Shown piece after piece: positions 35,055 to 44,412 of a DNA stretch of 64,000 nucleotides. A program made the translations under genes and the position numbers. Each line of letters begins with the position of its first letter. The first letter of the stretch is position 1. Below the pieces are notes generated by a model. It was given only the letters and a program-made list of their open reading frames with translations. It was not told the DNA's origin and searched no databases. The stretch is from assembly GCF_036621135.1 (NCBI RefSeq), contig NZ_JAZIBG010000028.1, forward strand, positions 372,001-436,000, in the 5' to 3' direction. Source of the DNA: Aquincola agrisoli. Its GTDB lineage: Bacteria; Pseudomonadota; Gammaproteobacteria; Burkholderiales; Burkholderiaceae_C.

Positions 35055-36398
35055 TCAGCGCTTCAGGCGCAGCTCGGCCGCCTGCGCATGCGCCTGCAGC
35101 CCTTCGCCGTAGGCCAGCTCCGCGGCGATCCGGCCCAGGGTCTGCGCGCCGGCCTCGCTGACCTCGATCAGGCTGCTGCGTTTTTGGAAATCGTAGACGC
35201 CCAGCGGCGAGGAGAAGCGCGCGGTGCCCGACGTGGGCAGCACGTGGTTCGGGCCGGCACAGTAGTCGCCCAGGCTCTCGCTGGTGAAAGCGCCCAGGAA
35301 GATCGCCCCGGCATGCCGCAGCAGCGGCTCCCACCGGTGGGGATCGCAGGAACTCACCTCCAGGTGCTCCGGCGCGATGCGGTTGCTGATGGCGCAGGCC
35401 TCTTCCATCGAGCGGGTGTGGATCAGCGCGCCGCGGCCTTCCAGCGAGGCGCGGATCACGTCCCGGCGCGGCATGCCGGGCAGCAAGCGCTCGATCTCGG
35501 CACGCACGCGGCCGATGTATTCGGCATCCGGGCACAGCAGGATGCTCTGCGCCAGCTCGTCGTGCTCGGCCTGGCTGAACAGGTCCATCGCGACCCAGTC
35601 CGGCGGCGTCGTGCCGTCGGCCAGCACCAGGATCTCGCTCGGCCCGGCGATCATGTCGATGCCCACCGTGCCGAACACGCGCCGCTTGGCGCTGGCCACG
35701 TAGGCGTTGCCCGGGCCGGTGATCTTGTGCACCGCGGGGATCGTCGCGGTGCCGTAGGCGAGCGCGCCCACCGCCTGGGCGCCGCCGATCGTGAACGCGC
35801 GGTGCACGCCGGCCACGAAGGCGGCGGCCAGCACCAGCGGGTTGCGCTCGCCCCGTGCGTCGGCGGAGGGGCCGTCCTTGCGGGCCGGCGTCGGCACCAC
35901 CATGACGATCTCCCCGACGCCGGCGACCTGCGCAGGGATCGCGTTCATCAGCACGCTGGACGGATAGGCCGCCTTGCCGCCGGGCACGTAGATGCCGACG
36001 CGGTCGAGCGGGGTGACCTTCTGGCCCAGCAGCGTGCCGTCCTCGTCGCGGTAGCTCCAGCTCCTGCCGCCGGCCTCGAGCTGGCGCTCGTGGTAGGCGC
36101 GCACCCGGCGCGCCGCGGCCTCCAGCGCGCTGCGCTGGGCCTCGGGCAGGCCCTCGAACGCCGCCTCCAGTTCGCCGCGGGGAATCTCGAGCGCCGCGAC
36201 CGTGTCCGCCTGCACGCCGTCGAAGCGTGCGGTGTACTCGAGCACCGCCGCATCGCCGCGCGCCTGCACGTCCGCCAGGATCTCGGCCACCCGCGCCTCG
36301 ATCGCATGGTCGGTCTCGGCCGACCAGTGCAGCACGCGCTGGAACTCGGCTTCGAAGTCGGCGGCGGCGGTGGCGAGCTGGCGCAGGGCGAGTGTCAT
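35055..36398 (-). CDS. hisD: Histidinol dehydrogenase
   Basis: 447 residues. GIYVPGGKAAYPSSVLMNAIPA, the zinc and NAD region (IDMIAGPSEILVLAD, MDLFSQAEHDELAQ) and the C-terminal SLGDYCAGPNHVLPTSGTAR are characteristic. Oxidises L-histidinol to histidine in two steps. The start overlaps the hisG stop in ATGA. Confidence 0.96.
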   Translation of the reverse strand: MTLALRQLATAAADFEAEFQRVLHWSAETDHAIEARVAEILADVQARGDAAVLEYTARFDGVQADTVAALEIPRGELEAAFEGLPEAQRSALEAAARRVRAYHERQLEAGGRSWSYRDEDGTLLGQKVTPLDRVGIYVPGGKAAYPSSVLMNAIPAQVAGVGEIVMVVPTPARKDGPSADARGERNPLVLAAAFVAGVHRAFTIGGAQAVGALAYGTATIPAVHKITGPGNAYVASAKRRVFGTVGIDMIAGPSEILVLADGTTPPDWVAMDLFSQAEHDELAQSILLCPDAEYIGRVRAEIERLLPGMPRRDVIRASLEGRGALIHTRSMEEACAISNRIAPEHLEVSSCDPHRWEPLLRHAGAIFLGAFTSESLGDYCAGPNHVLPTSGTARFSSPLGVYDFQKRSSLIEVSEAGAQTLGRIAAELAYGEGLQAHAQAAELRLKR

Positions 36399-37033
36399 GG
36401 TCGGATGGCGGATTCGAAGGCGTCGATGAGCGGACGAAGGGTTTCGCGCTTCAGCTTGAGCGCAGCCTGGTTGACGACCAGGCGCGAGGAGATCGGCATG
36501 ATCTGCTCGACCTCGACGAGGTGGTTGGCCTTCAGCGTGCTGCCGGTGGAGACGAGGTCGACGATGGCGTCGGCCAGGCCGGTCAGCGGCGCCAGCTCCA
36601 TCGAGCCGTAGAGCTTGATCAGGTCGACGTGCACGCCCTTGTCGGCAAAGTGCTGGCTCGCGACGGTGGTGTACTTGGTGGCCACGCGGATGCGCGAGCC
36701 CTGCTTGACCGCCGCGGCGTAGTCGAAGTCGGCGCGCGTGGCCACGCTCATGCGACAGCGGGCGATGTTCAGGTCGAGCGGCTGGTACAGGCCGTTGCCG
36801 TCGTGCTCCAGCAGCACGTCCTTGCCCGCCACGCCGAGGTCGGCACCGCCGTACTGCACGTAGGTGGGCACGTCGGTGGCCCGCACCAGCACCACGCGCA
36901 CGTCGGGCCGGTTGGTGCCGAGGATCAGCTTGCGCGAGGTCTCGGGGTCTTCCGTGACCTCGATGCCGGCCGCCTTCAGCAGGGGCAGGGTCTCGTCGAA
37001 GATGCGGCCCTTGGACAGTGCGAGCGTGATCAT
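36395..37033 (-). CDS. hisG: ATP phosphoribosyltransferase, short catalytic form
   Basis: 212 residues, so the short HisG that lacks the C-terminal regulatory domain and needs HisZ for activity and feedback; hisZ is not in this window. ITLALSKGRIFDETLPLL opens the protein and IKLYGSMELAPLTGLADAIVDLVSTGSTLKAN is the signature. Commits PRPP and ATP to histidine. The ATG overlaps the murA stop. Confidence 0.95.
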   Translation of the reverse strand: MITLALSKGRIFDETLPLLKAAGIEVTEDPETSRKLILGTNRPDVRVVLVRATDVPTYVQYGGADLGVAGKDVLLEHDGNGLYQPLDLNIARCRMSVATRADFDYAAAVKQGSRIRVATKYTTVASQHFADKGVHVDLIKLYGSMELAPLTGLADAIVDLVSTGSTLKANHLVEVEQIMPISSRLVVNQAALKLKRETLRPLIDAFESAIRP

Positions 37034-38322
37034 GCCGCCGCCCCCCGCTGCCCGCCGACGCGCTCGATGTCGGCCCCCAGGCTGCGCAGCTTCAGCTCCA
37101 TGCGGTCGTAGCCGCGGTCGAGGTGGTAGATGCGGTCGACCAGCGTCTCGCCCTGCGCCACCAGGCCGGCGATGACCAGGCTGGCCGACGCGCGCAGGTC
37201 GGTGGCCATCACGGTGGCGCCGGACAGCGACTCGACGCCCTGCACCACCGCGGTGTGGCCGTCGACCTCGATCCGTGCGCCCAGGCGCAGCATCTCGTTC
37301 ACGTGCATGAAGCGGTTCTCGAAGATCGTTTCGGTGATCACCGCGGCGCCTTCGGCCACCACGTTGACGGCCATGAACTGCGCCTGCATGTCGGTCGGGA
37401 AGGCGGGGTACTCGCTGGTGCGGAAGCCCACCGCCCTGGGCCGGCCCCCGGCACGCACGCGGATCCAGTCGTCGCCGAGGTCGATCGAGGCGCCCGCCTC
37501 GCGCAGCTTGTCGATCACCGCGTCGAGGTGGCTGGCGCAGGTGTCCTTCAGCAGCACGTCGCCGCCGGTGGCCAGCACGGCGCACAGGAAGGTCCCGGTC
37601 TCGATGCGGTCAGGGATGATGCGGTGGCCGCCGGCCGGGGCATGCAGGCGCTCGACGCCCTGGATGCGCAGCCGGCTGGTGCCGACGCCCTCGATCTTCG
37701 CGCCCATCGCGACCAGCATCTGGGCCAGGTCGCTCACCTCCGGCTCCTGGGCGGCGTTCTCGAGCACCGTTTCGCCATCGGCGAGCACCGCGGCCATCAG
37801 CAGGTTCTCGGTGCCGGTGACGGTGACCATGTCGGTCGCGATGCGCGCGCCCTTCAGCCGGCCGGCCGGCGCGGTGGCGATGATGTTGCCGTGCTCGACG
37901 GCGATCTGCGCGCCCATCGCCTGCAGGCCCTTGATGTGCTGGTCGACCGGCCGGGAGCCGATCGCGCAGCCGCCGGGCAGCGACACGGTAGCGGTGCCGA
38001 AACGCGCCAGCAGCGGCCCCAGCACGAGGATCGACGCCCGCATGGTCTTGACCAGGTCGTACGGCGCCACCGGCGTCGCGACGTCGCGGGCGTCCAGCAG
38101 CACCTCGCCGGGCTGCGCGTCGCTGCGCTCGGCCTGCACGCCCATGGTGCGCAGGAGTTTCAGCATCGTCGCCACGTCCTGCAGGCTGGGCACGTTGGCC
38201 AGCCGCACCGGCTCGGCGGTGAGCAGCGCGGCGCAGAGCTCGGGCAGCGCGGCGTTCTTGGCGCCGGAGATGCGCACTTCGCCCTGCAAGGGGCGGCCGC
38301 CGCGGATGAGGAGTTTGTCCAT
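37030..38322 (-). CDS. murA: UDP-N-acetylglucosamine 1-carboxyvinyltransferase
   Basis: 430 residues from the ATG at 38322 (MDKLLIRGGRPLQGEVRISGAKNAALP); the open frame has 16 more codons upstream. The catalytic Cys119 lies in SLPGGCAIGSRPVDQHIKG, the target of fosfomycin in the family. First committed step of peptidoglycan synthesis. It lies between bolA and hisG, the usual betaproteobacterial order. Confidence 0.96.
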   Translation of the reverse strand: MDKLLIRGGRPLQGEVRISGAKNAALPELCAALLTAEPVRLANVPSLQDVATMLKLLRTMGVQAERSDAQPGEVLLDARDVATPVAPYDLVKTMRASILVLGPLLARFGTATVSLPGGCAIGSRPVDQHIKGLQAMGAQIAVEHGNIIATAPAGRLKGARIATDMVTVTGTENLLMAAVLADGETVLENAAQEPEVSDLAQMLVAMGAKIEGVGTSRLRIQGVERLHAPAGGHRIIPDRIETGTFLCAVLATGGDVLLKDTCASHLDAVIDKLREAGASIDLGDDWIRVRAGGRPRAVGFRTSEYPAFPTDMQAQFMAVNVVAEGAAVITETIFENRFMHVNEMLRLGARIEVDGHTAVVQGVESLSGATVMATDLRASASLVIAGLVAQGETLVDRIYHLDRGYDRMELKLRSLGADIERVGGQRGAAA

Positions 38323-38413
38323 GAGGAGGGGCTTGCGGTGCGGCACCGCCACCGGCAGCCGGGCCATCACGGGGTGACGCAGCCCGCCGCCCGCGGCATG
38401 CCGCGGGTGTAGG

Positions 38414-38689
38414 TCAGTGGCGGTGGGGCTCGGCGGCGGGCGGGGCGGCCTGCACCTGCCATTCGGCGGGTGTCAGGGTCTTCATCGACAGCGCGTGGAT
38501 CTCCTCGCGCATGCGCTCGCCCAGCGCGGCGTACACCCGCTGGTGGCGCTGCACGCGGCTCTTGCCGTCGAACTCGGCCGAGACGATGGTCGCGAAGAAA
38601 TGGCGGCCGTCGCCTTCGACGTCGAGGTGTTCGCAGGAGAGGCCGGCGGCGATGAACTCGCGGACTTGCTGGGGGGTGGGATCGGCCAT
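38414..38689 (-). CDS. BolA/IbaG-family protein
   Basis: 91 residues from the ATG at 38689. ADPTPQQVREFIAAGLSCEHLDVEGDGRHFFATIVS and RHQRVYAALGERMREEIHALSMKTLTP match the IbaG (YrbA) branch of BolA, whose gene commonly sits beside murA. BolA/IbaG proteins bind Fe-S clusters with monothiol glutaredoxins. A His-rich end (AEPHRH) finishes the protein. Confidence 0.93.
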   Translation of the reverse strand: MADPTPQQVREFIAAGLSCEHLDVEGDGRHFFATIVSAEFDGKSRVQRHQRVYAALGERMREEIHALSMKTLTPAEWQVQAAPPAAEPHRH

Positions 38690-38700
38690 GGCGGTGCGGA

Positions 38701-39900
38701 TTATCGCCTGTGGCGGCGGGACGCGCCGGCGCCGTTGTCGCGATGCACGTCGTGGGTGACGACGGCGGCCTTCGGCGTGGGCGGGTTCAGCCAGTCGGCG
38801 TGCGCGAGCGTGCGCCGCACGTCGTCCAGGCCGCTCGCCCAGTGCTCGCGCATGGTCAGCGGCCCGAACTCGTAGTCCTTGCTGAGGCCGTCCCACTCCT
38901 TGTCGCGGTAGATGAGCTGCACGATGTTGAGCTTGCGGTCGCAGGCCTCGGCGGCGGCCTCCTCGCACCATTCGCACCCTTCACGCGCCTCGGGCGGCAC
39001 CTTGGCCAGCACCCCCCGCAGCAGAGAACGCAGCTTCTGCTCGCGCGCCAGCATGTCCGTCACCGCCCGGGTGCGGCTGGAGAAGCGGATGTCCTTCTGC
39101 CGCTCCTCGATGTCGTAGAGGTTCGCCGGCAGCGGCCCCTGCGCGCTCCAGAGGTCGACCTGGAAGGCGAGCGTGTCCAGGCGCGGCGTTTCGGCCAGCA
39201 CCTCGGCGAGCGGCGTGTTGGAGACCAGGCCGCCGTCCCAGTACGACTCGCCGTCGATCTCGACCGCCGGAAACCCCGGCGGCAACGCGCCCGAGGCCAT
39301 GAAATGTTCGGCCCGCAGCCGGCCCTTCCAGGCGCCGCGCGTGTTGTCGAAGCGCTCGAAGTTGCCGGTGCGCACGTTGACGGCCGAGACGGTCACCCGC
39401 ATCTCGCCGGCATTGATGCGGTCGAAGTCGACCAGCCGCTCCAGCGTCGACTTCAGCGGCGAGACGTCGTACCAGCTCATTTCGCCGAACGGGCGGTGCG
39501 GCCACCACGGCGGCGTGAGCCGGGGCACGAAGAAGCCGTGCTGCCCTTCCAGCATCGCGCGCGAGGCCTCCATCGCGTTGAACGCCAGCCGCAGCGGCCC
39601 GCCGACCTGCTCGGCCGTCGTCTGCAGCCATTCCGCGCTGGGGGCGCCGAACGCCGGTGTGCACACGGTCTGCCAGAACTCCCGCAGCCGCTCGACGCGG
39701 CGCTCGGGCGCGTTGCCCGCGATCAGCGCGCTGTTGATCGCGCCGATCGAGATGCCGGCGACCCAGCTCGGCAGGATGGCAGCCTCGGCGAGGCCCTCGA
39801 ACACCCCCGCCTGGTAGGAGCCCAGCGCCCCGCCGCCCTGCAGCACCAGGGCCACGTGGTCGTAGGGCAGCTTGCGCAGGGCGATCGGCTCGGTCGTCAT
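38701..39900 (-). CDS. Patatin-like phospholipase
   Basis: 399 residues. The oxyanion loop GGGALG (residues 22-27), the nucleophile elbow GISIG with Ser51, and Asp222 in WDGGLVSN give the Ser-Asp dyad. A DUF3734-like C-terminal region (residues about 240-390) follows. A cytoplasmic or membrane-associated lipid acyl hydrolase. Its ATG overlaps the stop of the ABC permease gene, so it is translationally linked to that exporter and inserted between it and bolA. Confidence 0.9.
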   Translation of the reverse strand: MTTEPIALRKLPYDHVALVLQGGGALGSYQAGVFEGLAEAAILPSWVAGISIGAINSALIAGNAPERRVERLREFWQTVCTPAFGAPSAEWLQTTAEQVGGPLRLAFNAMEASRAMLEGQHGFFVPRLTPPWWPHRPFGEMSWYDVSPLKSTLERLVDFDRINAGEMRVTVSAVNVRTGNFERFDNTRGAWKGRLRAEHFMASGALPPGFPAVEIDGESYWDGGLVSNTPLAEVLAETPRLDTLAFQVDLWSAQGPLPANLYDIEERQKDIRFSSRTRAVTDMLAREQKLRSLLRGVLAKVPPEAREGCEWCEEAAAEACDRKLNIVQLIYRDKEWDGLSKDYEFGPLTMREHWASGLDDVRRTLAHADWLNPPTPKAAVVTHDVHRDNGAGASRRHRR

Positions 39901-40667
39901 GCGCGCAGCTTGTAGCCGGTGGCGAGCAGCCGCAGCGCCACGGCGCTGACGGCGACGAAGCTTGTGGCGACGATGCCCAGGCTGAGCCACGGCGAGGCGT
40001 CGCCCACACCGAAGAAGCCGCGCCGGAAGCCGTCGATCATGTAGAAGAACGGGTTCAGGTGGCTGACCGTCTGCCACATGCCCGGCAGCGAATGCACCGA
40101 ATAGAACACGCCGGAGAGGAAGGTCATCGGCATGATGATGAAGTTCTGGAAAGCCGCCATCTGGTCGAACTTCTCCGCCCACAGCCCGGCGATCAGCCCC
40201 AGCGCGCCCATCAGCCCCGCGCCCAGCACCGCGAAGACCAGGATCCAGCCCGGCTGCGCGAACGCCGGCGGCGCGAACCACACGGTCACCAGCAGCACCC
40301 CCAGGCCCACCGCCAGCCCGCGCAGCACCGAGGCCCCCACATAGGCGGCGAACCACGCCCAGTGCGACAGCGGCGTGACCAGCAGGAACACCAGGTTGCC
40401 GGTGATCTTGCTCTGGATCAGCGACGAGCTGCTGTTGGCGAACGCGTTCTGCAGCACGCTCATCATCACCAGCCCCGGGATCAGGAAGCTGGTGTACCCC
40501 ACGCCCGGATAGACCTGCACATGGTCCTCCAGCACGTGGCCGAAGATCAGCAGGTACAGCACCGCGGTCAACACCGGCGCGGCGACGGTCTGGAAGCTCA
40601 CCTTCCAGAAGCGCAGCACCTCCTTGTAGAGCAGCGTGCGCGCGCCCGCGAGAAGGGCTCCACTCAT
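39897..40667 (-). CDS. ABC-2 type exporter permease
   Basis: 256 residues with about six transmembrane segments (for example TAVLYLLIFGH, GLAVGLGVLLVTVWF, LLGA-like AVLGAGLMGALGLIAGLW). NFIIMPMTFLSGVFYSVHSLPG and HLNPFFYMIDGFRRGFFG are signatures of the YadH branch. It works with the ATPase encoded just upstream (ATGA overlap). The substrate is unknown; the coupled patatin gene hints at a lipid. Confidence 0.9.
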   Translation of the reverse strand: MSGALLAGARTLLYKEVLRFWKVSFQTVAAPVLTAVLYLLIFGHVLEDHVQVYPGVGYTSFLIPGLVMMSVLQNAFANSSSSLIQSKITGNLVFLLVTPLSHWAWFAAYVGASVLRGLAVGLGVLLVTVWFAPPAFAQPGWILVFAVLGAGLMGALGLIAGLWAEKFDQMAAFQNFIIMPMTFLSGVFYSVHSLPGMWQTVSHLNPFFYMIDGFRRGFFGVGDASPWLSLGIVATSFVAVSAVALRLLATGYKLRA

Positions 40668-41599
40668 ACCGCCACCCCCACCTGCTCGACCGTGCGCGCG
40701 GGGCCCTGCATGATCTCGAGGAACACGTCTTCCAGGTCGGCGCGGCCGATCTCGAGGTCTTCGGCCCGGACGCCGGCCGCCCGCAGCCGCGCCAGCAGCT
40801 GCTCGACTTCCGCGGCGTCGTGCGCGGTGACCTGCGCGATGCGGCCGGTGACACGCGCCTGCGACGCGATGTCGGGCGGCAGCGGGTCGTCGGTCTTGAA
40901 GCGCAGCATGGTGCTGGCGGTGCCCGCCAGCAGGTTGGCCGTGCGGTCGAGCGCGACGATGCGCCCGCGCTTGAGCATCGCGATGCGCTGGCACAGCGCC
41001 TCGGCCTCTTCGAGGTAGTGGGTGGTCAGCAGCACGGTGTGGCCCTGCTTGTTCAGCCGTGCGACGAACTGCCACAGCGTCTGGCGCAGCTCGACGTCGA
41101 CGCCGGCGGTCGGCTCGTCCAGCACGATCACCGGCGGGCGGTGCACCAGCGCCTGCGCGACCAGCACGCGGCGCTTCATGCCGCCGGAGAGCTGCCGCAT
41201 GTTGGCGCCGGCCTTGTCGGCCAGGCCCAGCCCCGACAGCAGCTCGTCGATCCAGGCGTCGTTGTTGCGCACGCCGAAGTAGCCGCTCTGGATGCGCAGC
41301 GTTTCGCGAACGCTGAAGAACGGGTCGAACACCAGCTCCTGCGGCACGATGCCCAGCGCCTTGCGGGCGGCGGCGTAGTCGGCCACGACGTCGTGGCCCA
41401 TCACGGTGACCCGGCCCGAGGTGGCGCGCGTGAGGCCGGCGAGGATGCTGATCAGCGTCGTCTTGCCGGCGCCGTTCGGGCCGAGCAGGCCGAAGAACTC
41501 GCCGGCCTCGATGTCGAAGCTCACGTCGTCGAGCGCACGGAAGCTGCCGCGGGCTCCCTGGTATGTTTTGGCGACGTGCTGGAAGGAGACGGCAGGCAT
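40664..41599 (-). CDS. ABC exporter ATP-binding protein (YadG-like)
   Basis: 311 residues. Walker A GPNGAGKT (residues 40-47), signature LSGGMKRRV, and Walker B VIVLDEPTAGVD are intact; a C-terminal extension of about 80 residues (RVTGRIAQVTAHDAAEVEQLLARL) is usual for YadG/CcmA-type proteins. First gene of the leftward run that continues through bolA, murA and the his genes. Confidence 0.93.
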   Translation of the reverse strand: MPAVSFQHVAKTYQGARGSFRALDDVSFDIEAGEFFGLLGPNGAGKTTLISILAGLTRATSGRVTVMGHDVVADYAAARKALGIVPQELVFDPFFSVRETLRIQSGYFGVRNNDAWIDELLSGLGLADKAGANMRQLSGGMKRRVLVAQALVHRPPVIVLDEPTAGVDVELRQTLWQFVARLNKQGHTVLLTTHYLEEAEALCQRIAMLKRGRIVALDRTANLLAGTASTMLRFKTDDPLPPDIASQARVTGRIAQVTAHDAAEVEQLLARLRAAGVRAEDLEIGRADLEDVFLEIMQGPARTVEQVGVAV

Positions 41600-41718
41600 G
41601 GGCCGGCGATTGTAGGCAGCCCCCTATCCCCTTGCCGGCGGCGGGCTGCCCTGGTTTTGTCCCGATCAACAAGCCCGCCGGCCGGTGCTAGGGTGTGCCG
41701 CACACGCCGAGCCCCGCC

Positions 41719-42390
41719 ATGCAGCCCCTCCCCAAGAAGCCGAGGCGCACCGCCGAGCGCATCCTCGATGCGGCGCTGGAGCTGCTCAACCGGTTCGGCG
41801 AGCCCAACGTCAGCACCACGCTGATCGCGGCCGAGCTGGGCATCAGCCCGGGCAACCTTTACTACCACTATCCCGCCAAGGAAGCCCTGATCAACGCGCT
41901 GTACGCCCGCTACGAGCGCGCGATGGCGCAGCAGCTGCCGCGGGCCGCGGCCGTCGACTCCGTGGACGCGGCCTGGGTCTTCTTCCAGGCGCTCTTCGGC
42001 ACCGCATGGCAGTACCGCTTCCTCTACCGCGACCTGAACGACCTGCTGTCCCGCAACCGCACGCTCGAGGCCGAGTTCCAGGCCGCGCTGCAGCACAAGA
42101 CCCGCGCCGTTGAGGCGGTGCTGGAGGGCCTGGTCCGCGCCGGCGCGCTGCACATCGAGCCGCAGGACACGCCGCCGCTCGTGCAATGCGCCGTGGTCCT
42201 GCTCAACCACTGGCTGGACCATGAATACGTGCGCGATCCGCGCCGCGCCCTGGAGCCCGGCCGCGCCGACGCGACGCTGGCGCGCGCGGTCTACCATCTG
42301 CTGAGTCTGCTCAAGCCGTACATGAGCGAAGGCGCCCGCCTGCAGCTGCAGGCCCGCGCGGCACCGCGGCCCACGGCGGACCTGCATTGA
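41719..42390 (+). CDS. TetR-family transcriptional regulator
   Basis: 223 residues from the ATG at 41719; a GTG at 41695 is an alternative, and neither has a convincing ribosome site. The HTH is VSTTLIAAELGISPGNLYYHYPAKEAL. The ligand-binding half contains a DLLSRNRTLEAEFQAAL stretch seen in regulators near betaproteobacterial fatty-acid and envelope genes. It is divergent from the ABC exporter ATPase with 119 bases between, so it may control that exporter. The TPR-like gene follows 13 bases downstream. Confidence 0.85.
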   Translation: MQPLPKKPRRTAERILDAALELLNRFGEPNVSTTLIAAELGISPGNLYYHYPAKEALINALYARYERAMAQQLPRAAAVDSVDAAWVFFQALFGTAWQYRFLYRDLNDLLSRNRTLEAEFQAALQHKTRAVEAVLEGLVRAGALHIEPQDTPPLVQCAVVLLNHWLDHEYVRDPRRALEPGRADATLARAVYHLLSLLKPYMSEGARLQLQARAAPRPTADLH

Positions 42391-42403
42391 AGAGAGCACC
42401 CGC

Positions 42404-43171
42404 ATGGCGCCGTGGACAGGCTTCCCCCACCCCCTCTACGCGTTCGACCTCGCGTCGCTGCGCGTCGCATGGCCGCGCCTGCACCTCGGCGACGCCGAGC
42501 CCCTGCCGCAGGACGAGGCCGTGCTAGAGGCCTGGTGTTGGTTCCATGCCGGTGAGTTCCGCAAGGCGGTCGATGCCGGCCTGGCCGCCGCAGGCGCCGG
42601 GATCACGGCCGCCAACAAGGCGCAGATCACCTACGCCGGCTACCTGGAGCCCAGCGAGCGCGTGCGGATGGCGCTGTACCGGCAGGCGGCCGAACGCGCG
42701 GAAGCCCAGACCGCGACCGCGCCGGACAACGCCAACGCGCACTACCTCATGGGCTGCGCCCTCGGCCGCTACGGCCAGAGCATCAGCGTCGGCAAGGCGA
42801 TCGCGCAGGGGCTGGGCATCAAGGTGCGGGCCGCCCTCGAGACCGCGCTCCGCCTGCAGCCCGCCCACGCCGAGGCGCACATCGTGCTCGGCGCCTTCCA
42901 TGCGGAGGTGATCGACAAGGTCGGCGCCCTGGTGGGACGCACGCAGGGCGCCAGCATCGAGACGGGGCTGCGCCTGCTGCGCCAGGCCCTGAAGCTGGCG
43001 CCCCACAGCGCGCTCGCGCGCCTCGAGTACGCCAAGGCGCTGTTGATGCTCGAGGGCGAGAAGCACCTGCCCGAGGCCGACCGCCTGTGCCAGGAGGCCG
43101 CCGCCTGCGAGCCGGCCGATGCGATCGAGCGCCTGCACGTGGAGCGTGCACGCGCCGAGCTGCTCGACTGA
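42404..43171 (+). CDS. TPR-like helical-repeat protein
   Basis: 255 residues, all-helical, with degenerate tetratricopeptide repeats (NANAHYLMGCALGRYGQSISVGKAI, HAEAHIVLGAFHAEVIDKVG, HSALARLEYAKALLML). The shape resembles the regulator-of-microtubule-dynamics (RMD) type of TPR protein. No signal peptide; probably cytoplasmic. It follows the TetR gene closely in the same direction. Function unknown. Confidence 0.75.
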   Translation: MAPWTGFPHPLYAFDLASLRVAWPRLHLGDAEPLPQDEAVLEAWCWFHAGEFRKAVDAGLAAAGAGITAANKAQITYAGYLEPSERVRMALYRQAAERAEAQTATAPDNANAHYLMGCALGRYGQSISVGKAIAQGLGIKVRAALETALRLQPAHAEAHIVLGAFHAEVIDKVGALVGRTQGASIETGLRLLRQALKLAPHSALARLEYAKALLMLEGEKHLPEADRLCQEAAACEPADAIERLHVERARAELLD

Positions 43172-43185
43172 GCCGCGCGGCGCCG

Positions 43186-44379
43186 TCAGTGCGCGACGAC
43201 GACGGGGATCTCGGTGGCCGGCGGCGTGTTGCGGCTTCGGCCGCAGCGCACCAGGCCGTCGATCATCACCATGCCCACGCCCGGGATGTCGCCGAGCTGC
43301 ACGCTGTCGAGCAGGGTGCGGCCGGCGGTGTGCTGCGCACGGTCCATGAACACGAAATCGGCGGCCCGGCCGGGCTCGACCAGCCCGCAGTTCAGCCCGC
43401 GCAGGCGCGCGGTGTTGCCGGTGGCGAAGCAGAACACCAGCTCGGCCGGGATGTTCGCGAGGCTCGACAGCATCGAGATCATCCGCAGGATGCCCAGCGG
43501 CTGAACGCCCGAGCCGGCCGGCCCGTCGGTGCCGAGGATCACCCGGTGCGGGCACTTCAGCTCGATCGCGGCCTTGGCCGCGGCGATCGCGACGCGCTCG
43601 TTGCCGTTGTGCACGATCTCGATGCCGCGGGTGCTCTTCTCGCACAGCTCGCACACGTGCGCCTCGGGCAGCGCGGTGTGGCCGCCGTTGATGTGGCCGA
43701 TGATGTCGGCGTCGGCCTCCAGCACCACGTCCTTGTCGATCAGGCCCGAGCCCGGGATCGACGGGCCGCCGGTGTGGATGGTGCTCTGGATGCCGTGCTT
43801 GCGCGCCCAGGCCACCATCTGCTGGGCCTCGTAGCCCGCCTTCACCGAGCCGAGGCCGACCTCGCCGAGCAGCTTGACGCCAGCGTCGGCCAGGTCCTTG
43901 AAGTCCTGCTCGGTCATGCCCTTCTCGATGACCGGCGCGCCGGCCAGCACCTTCACGCCGCCGGGGCGGAAGTTGTCGAACGCCCGCTGCGCGGTGATCG
44001 CCAGCGCCTTCAGGCCGACGATGTCCTTGGGCCGGCCCGGCAGGTGCACCTCGCCGGCGGAGATCATCGTGGTCACGCCGCCGTGCATCGTCGAGTCGAT
44101 CCAGCCGAGCTGGCCCTGGCGCGGCGTCCAGTCGCCGAACACCGGGTGCACGTGGCTGTCGATCAGCCCGGGCGCGACGCAGGTGCCGCGCGCGTCGATC
44201 ACGGTCTTCGCGCCCTCGGTGTCGCAATCGGCGGCCTTGCCGACCGCGACGATCAGCCCGTCGTCGACCACGATCGTGTCGGCATCGAGGATCGGCTGGT
44301 CGAGGTCGCCGGACAGCAGCAGCCCGATGTTGCGGATCACGACCTTGCCGGATTGGGCTTCAGCGGCGACGTCTGCCAT
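43186..44379 (-). CDS. Enamidase (amidohydrolase of nicotinate degradation)
   Basis: 397 residues, amidohydrolase superfamily. The binuclear metal-site residues of the enamidase family are in place: HxH at His76/His78 (GLIDSHVHP), Glu173 (GEVGLG), His202 (IHTGG), His229 (GHINGG) and Asp285 (GTDGPAGSG). GGVTTMISAG, HTGGPSIPGS and the end SRNTPPA agree with my recollection of Eubacterium barkeri enamidase, which hydrolyses 1,4,5,6-tetrahydro-6-oxonicotinate to 2-formylglutarate and ammonia. A clear AAGGAG precedes the start. It is third in a leftward fpr-tetR-ena unit divergent from the 6-hydroxynicotinate reductase gene. Confidence 0.85.
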   Translation of the reverse strand: MADVAAEAQSGKVVIRNIGLLLSGDLDQPILDADTIVVDDGLIVAVGKAADCDTEGAKTVIDARGTCVAPGLIDSHVHPVFGDWTPRQGQLGWIDSTMHGGVTTMISAGEVHLPGRPKDIVGLKALAITAQRAFDNFRPGGVKVLAGAPVIEKGMTEQDFKDLADAGVKLLGEVGLGSVKAGYEAQQMVAWARKHGIQSTIHTGGPSIPGSGLIDKDVVLEADADIIGHINGGHTALPEAHVCELCEKSTRGIEIVHNGNERVAIAAAKAAIELKCPHRVILGTDGPAGSGVQPLGILRMISMLSSLANIPAELVFCFATGNTARLRGLNCGLVEPGRAADFVFMDRAQHTAGRTLLDSVQLGDIPGVGMVMIDGLVRCGRSRNTPPATEIPVVVAH

Positions 44380-44412
44380 GCGAGGGACTCCTTGGGGGTG
44401 GGGAAAACGCCT

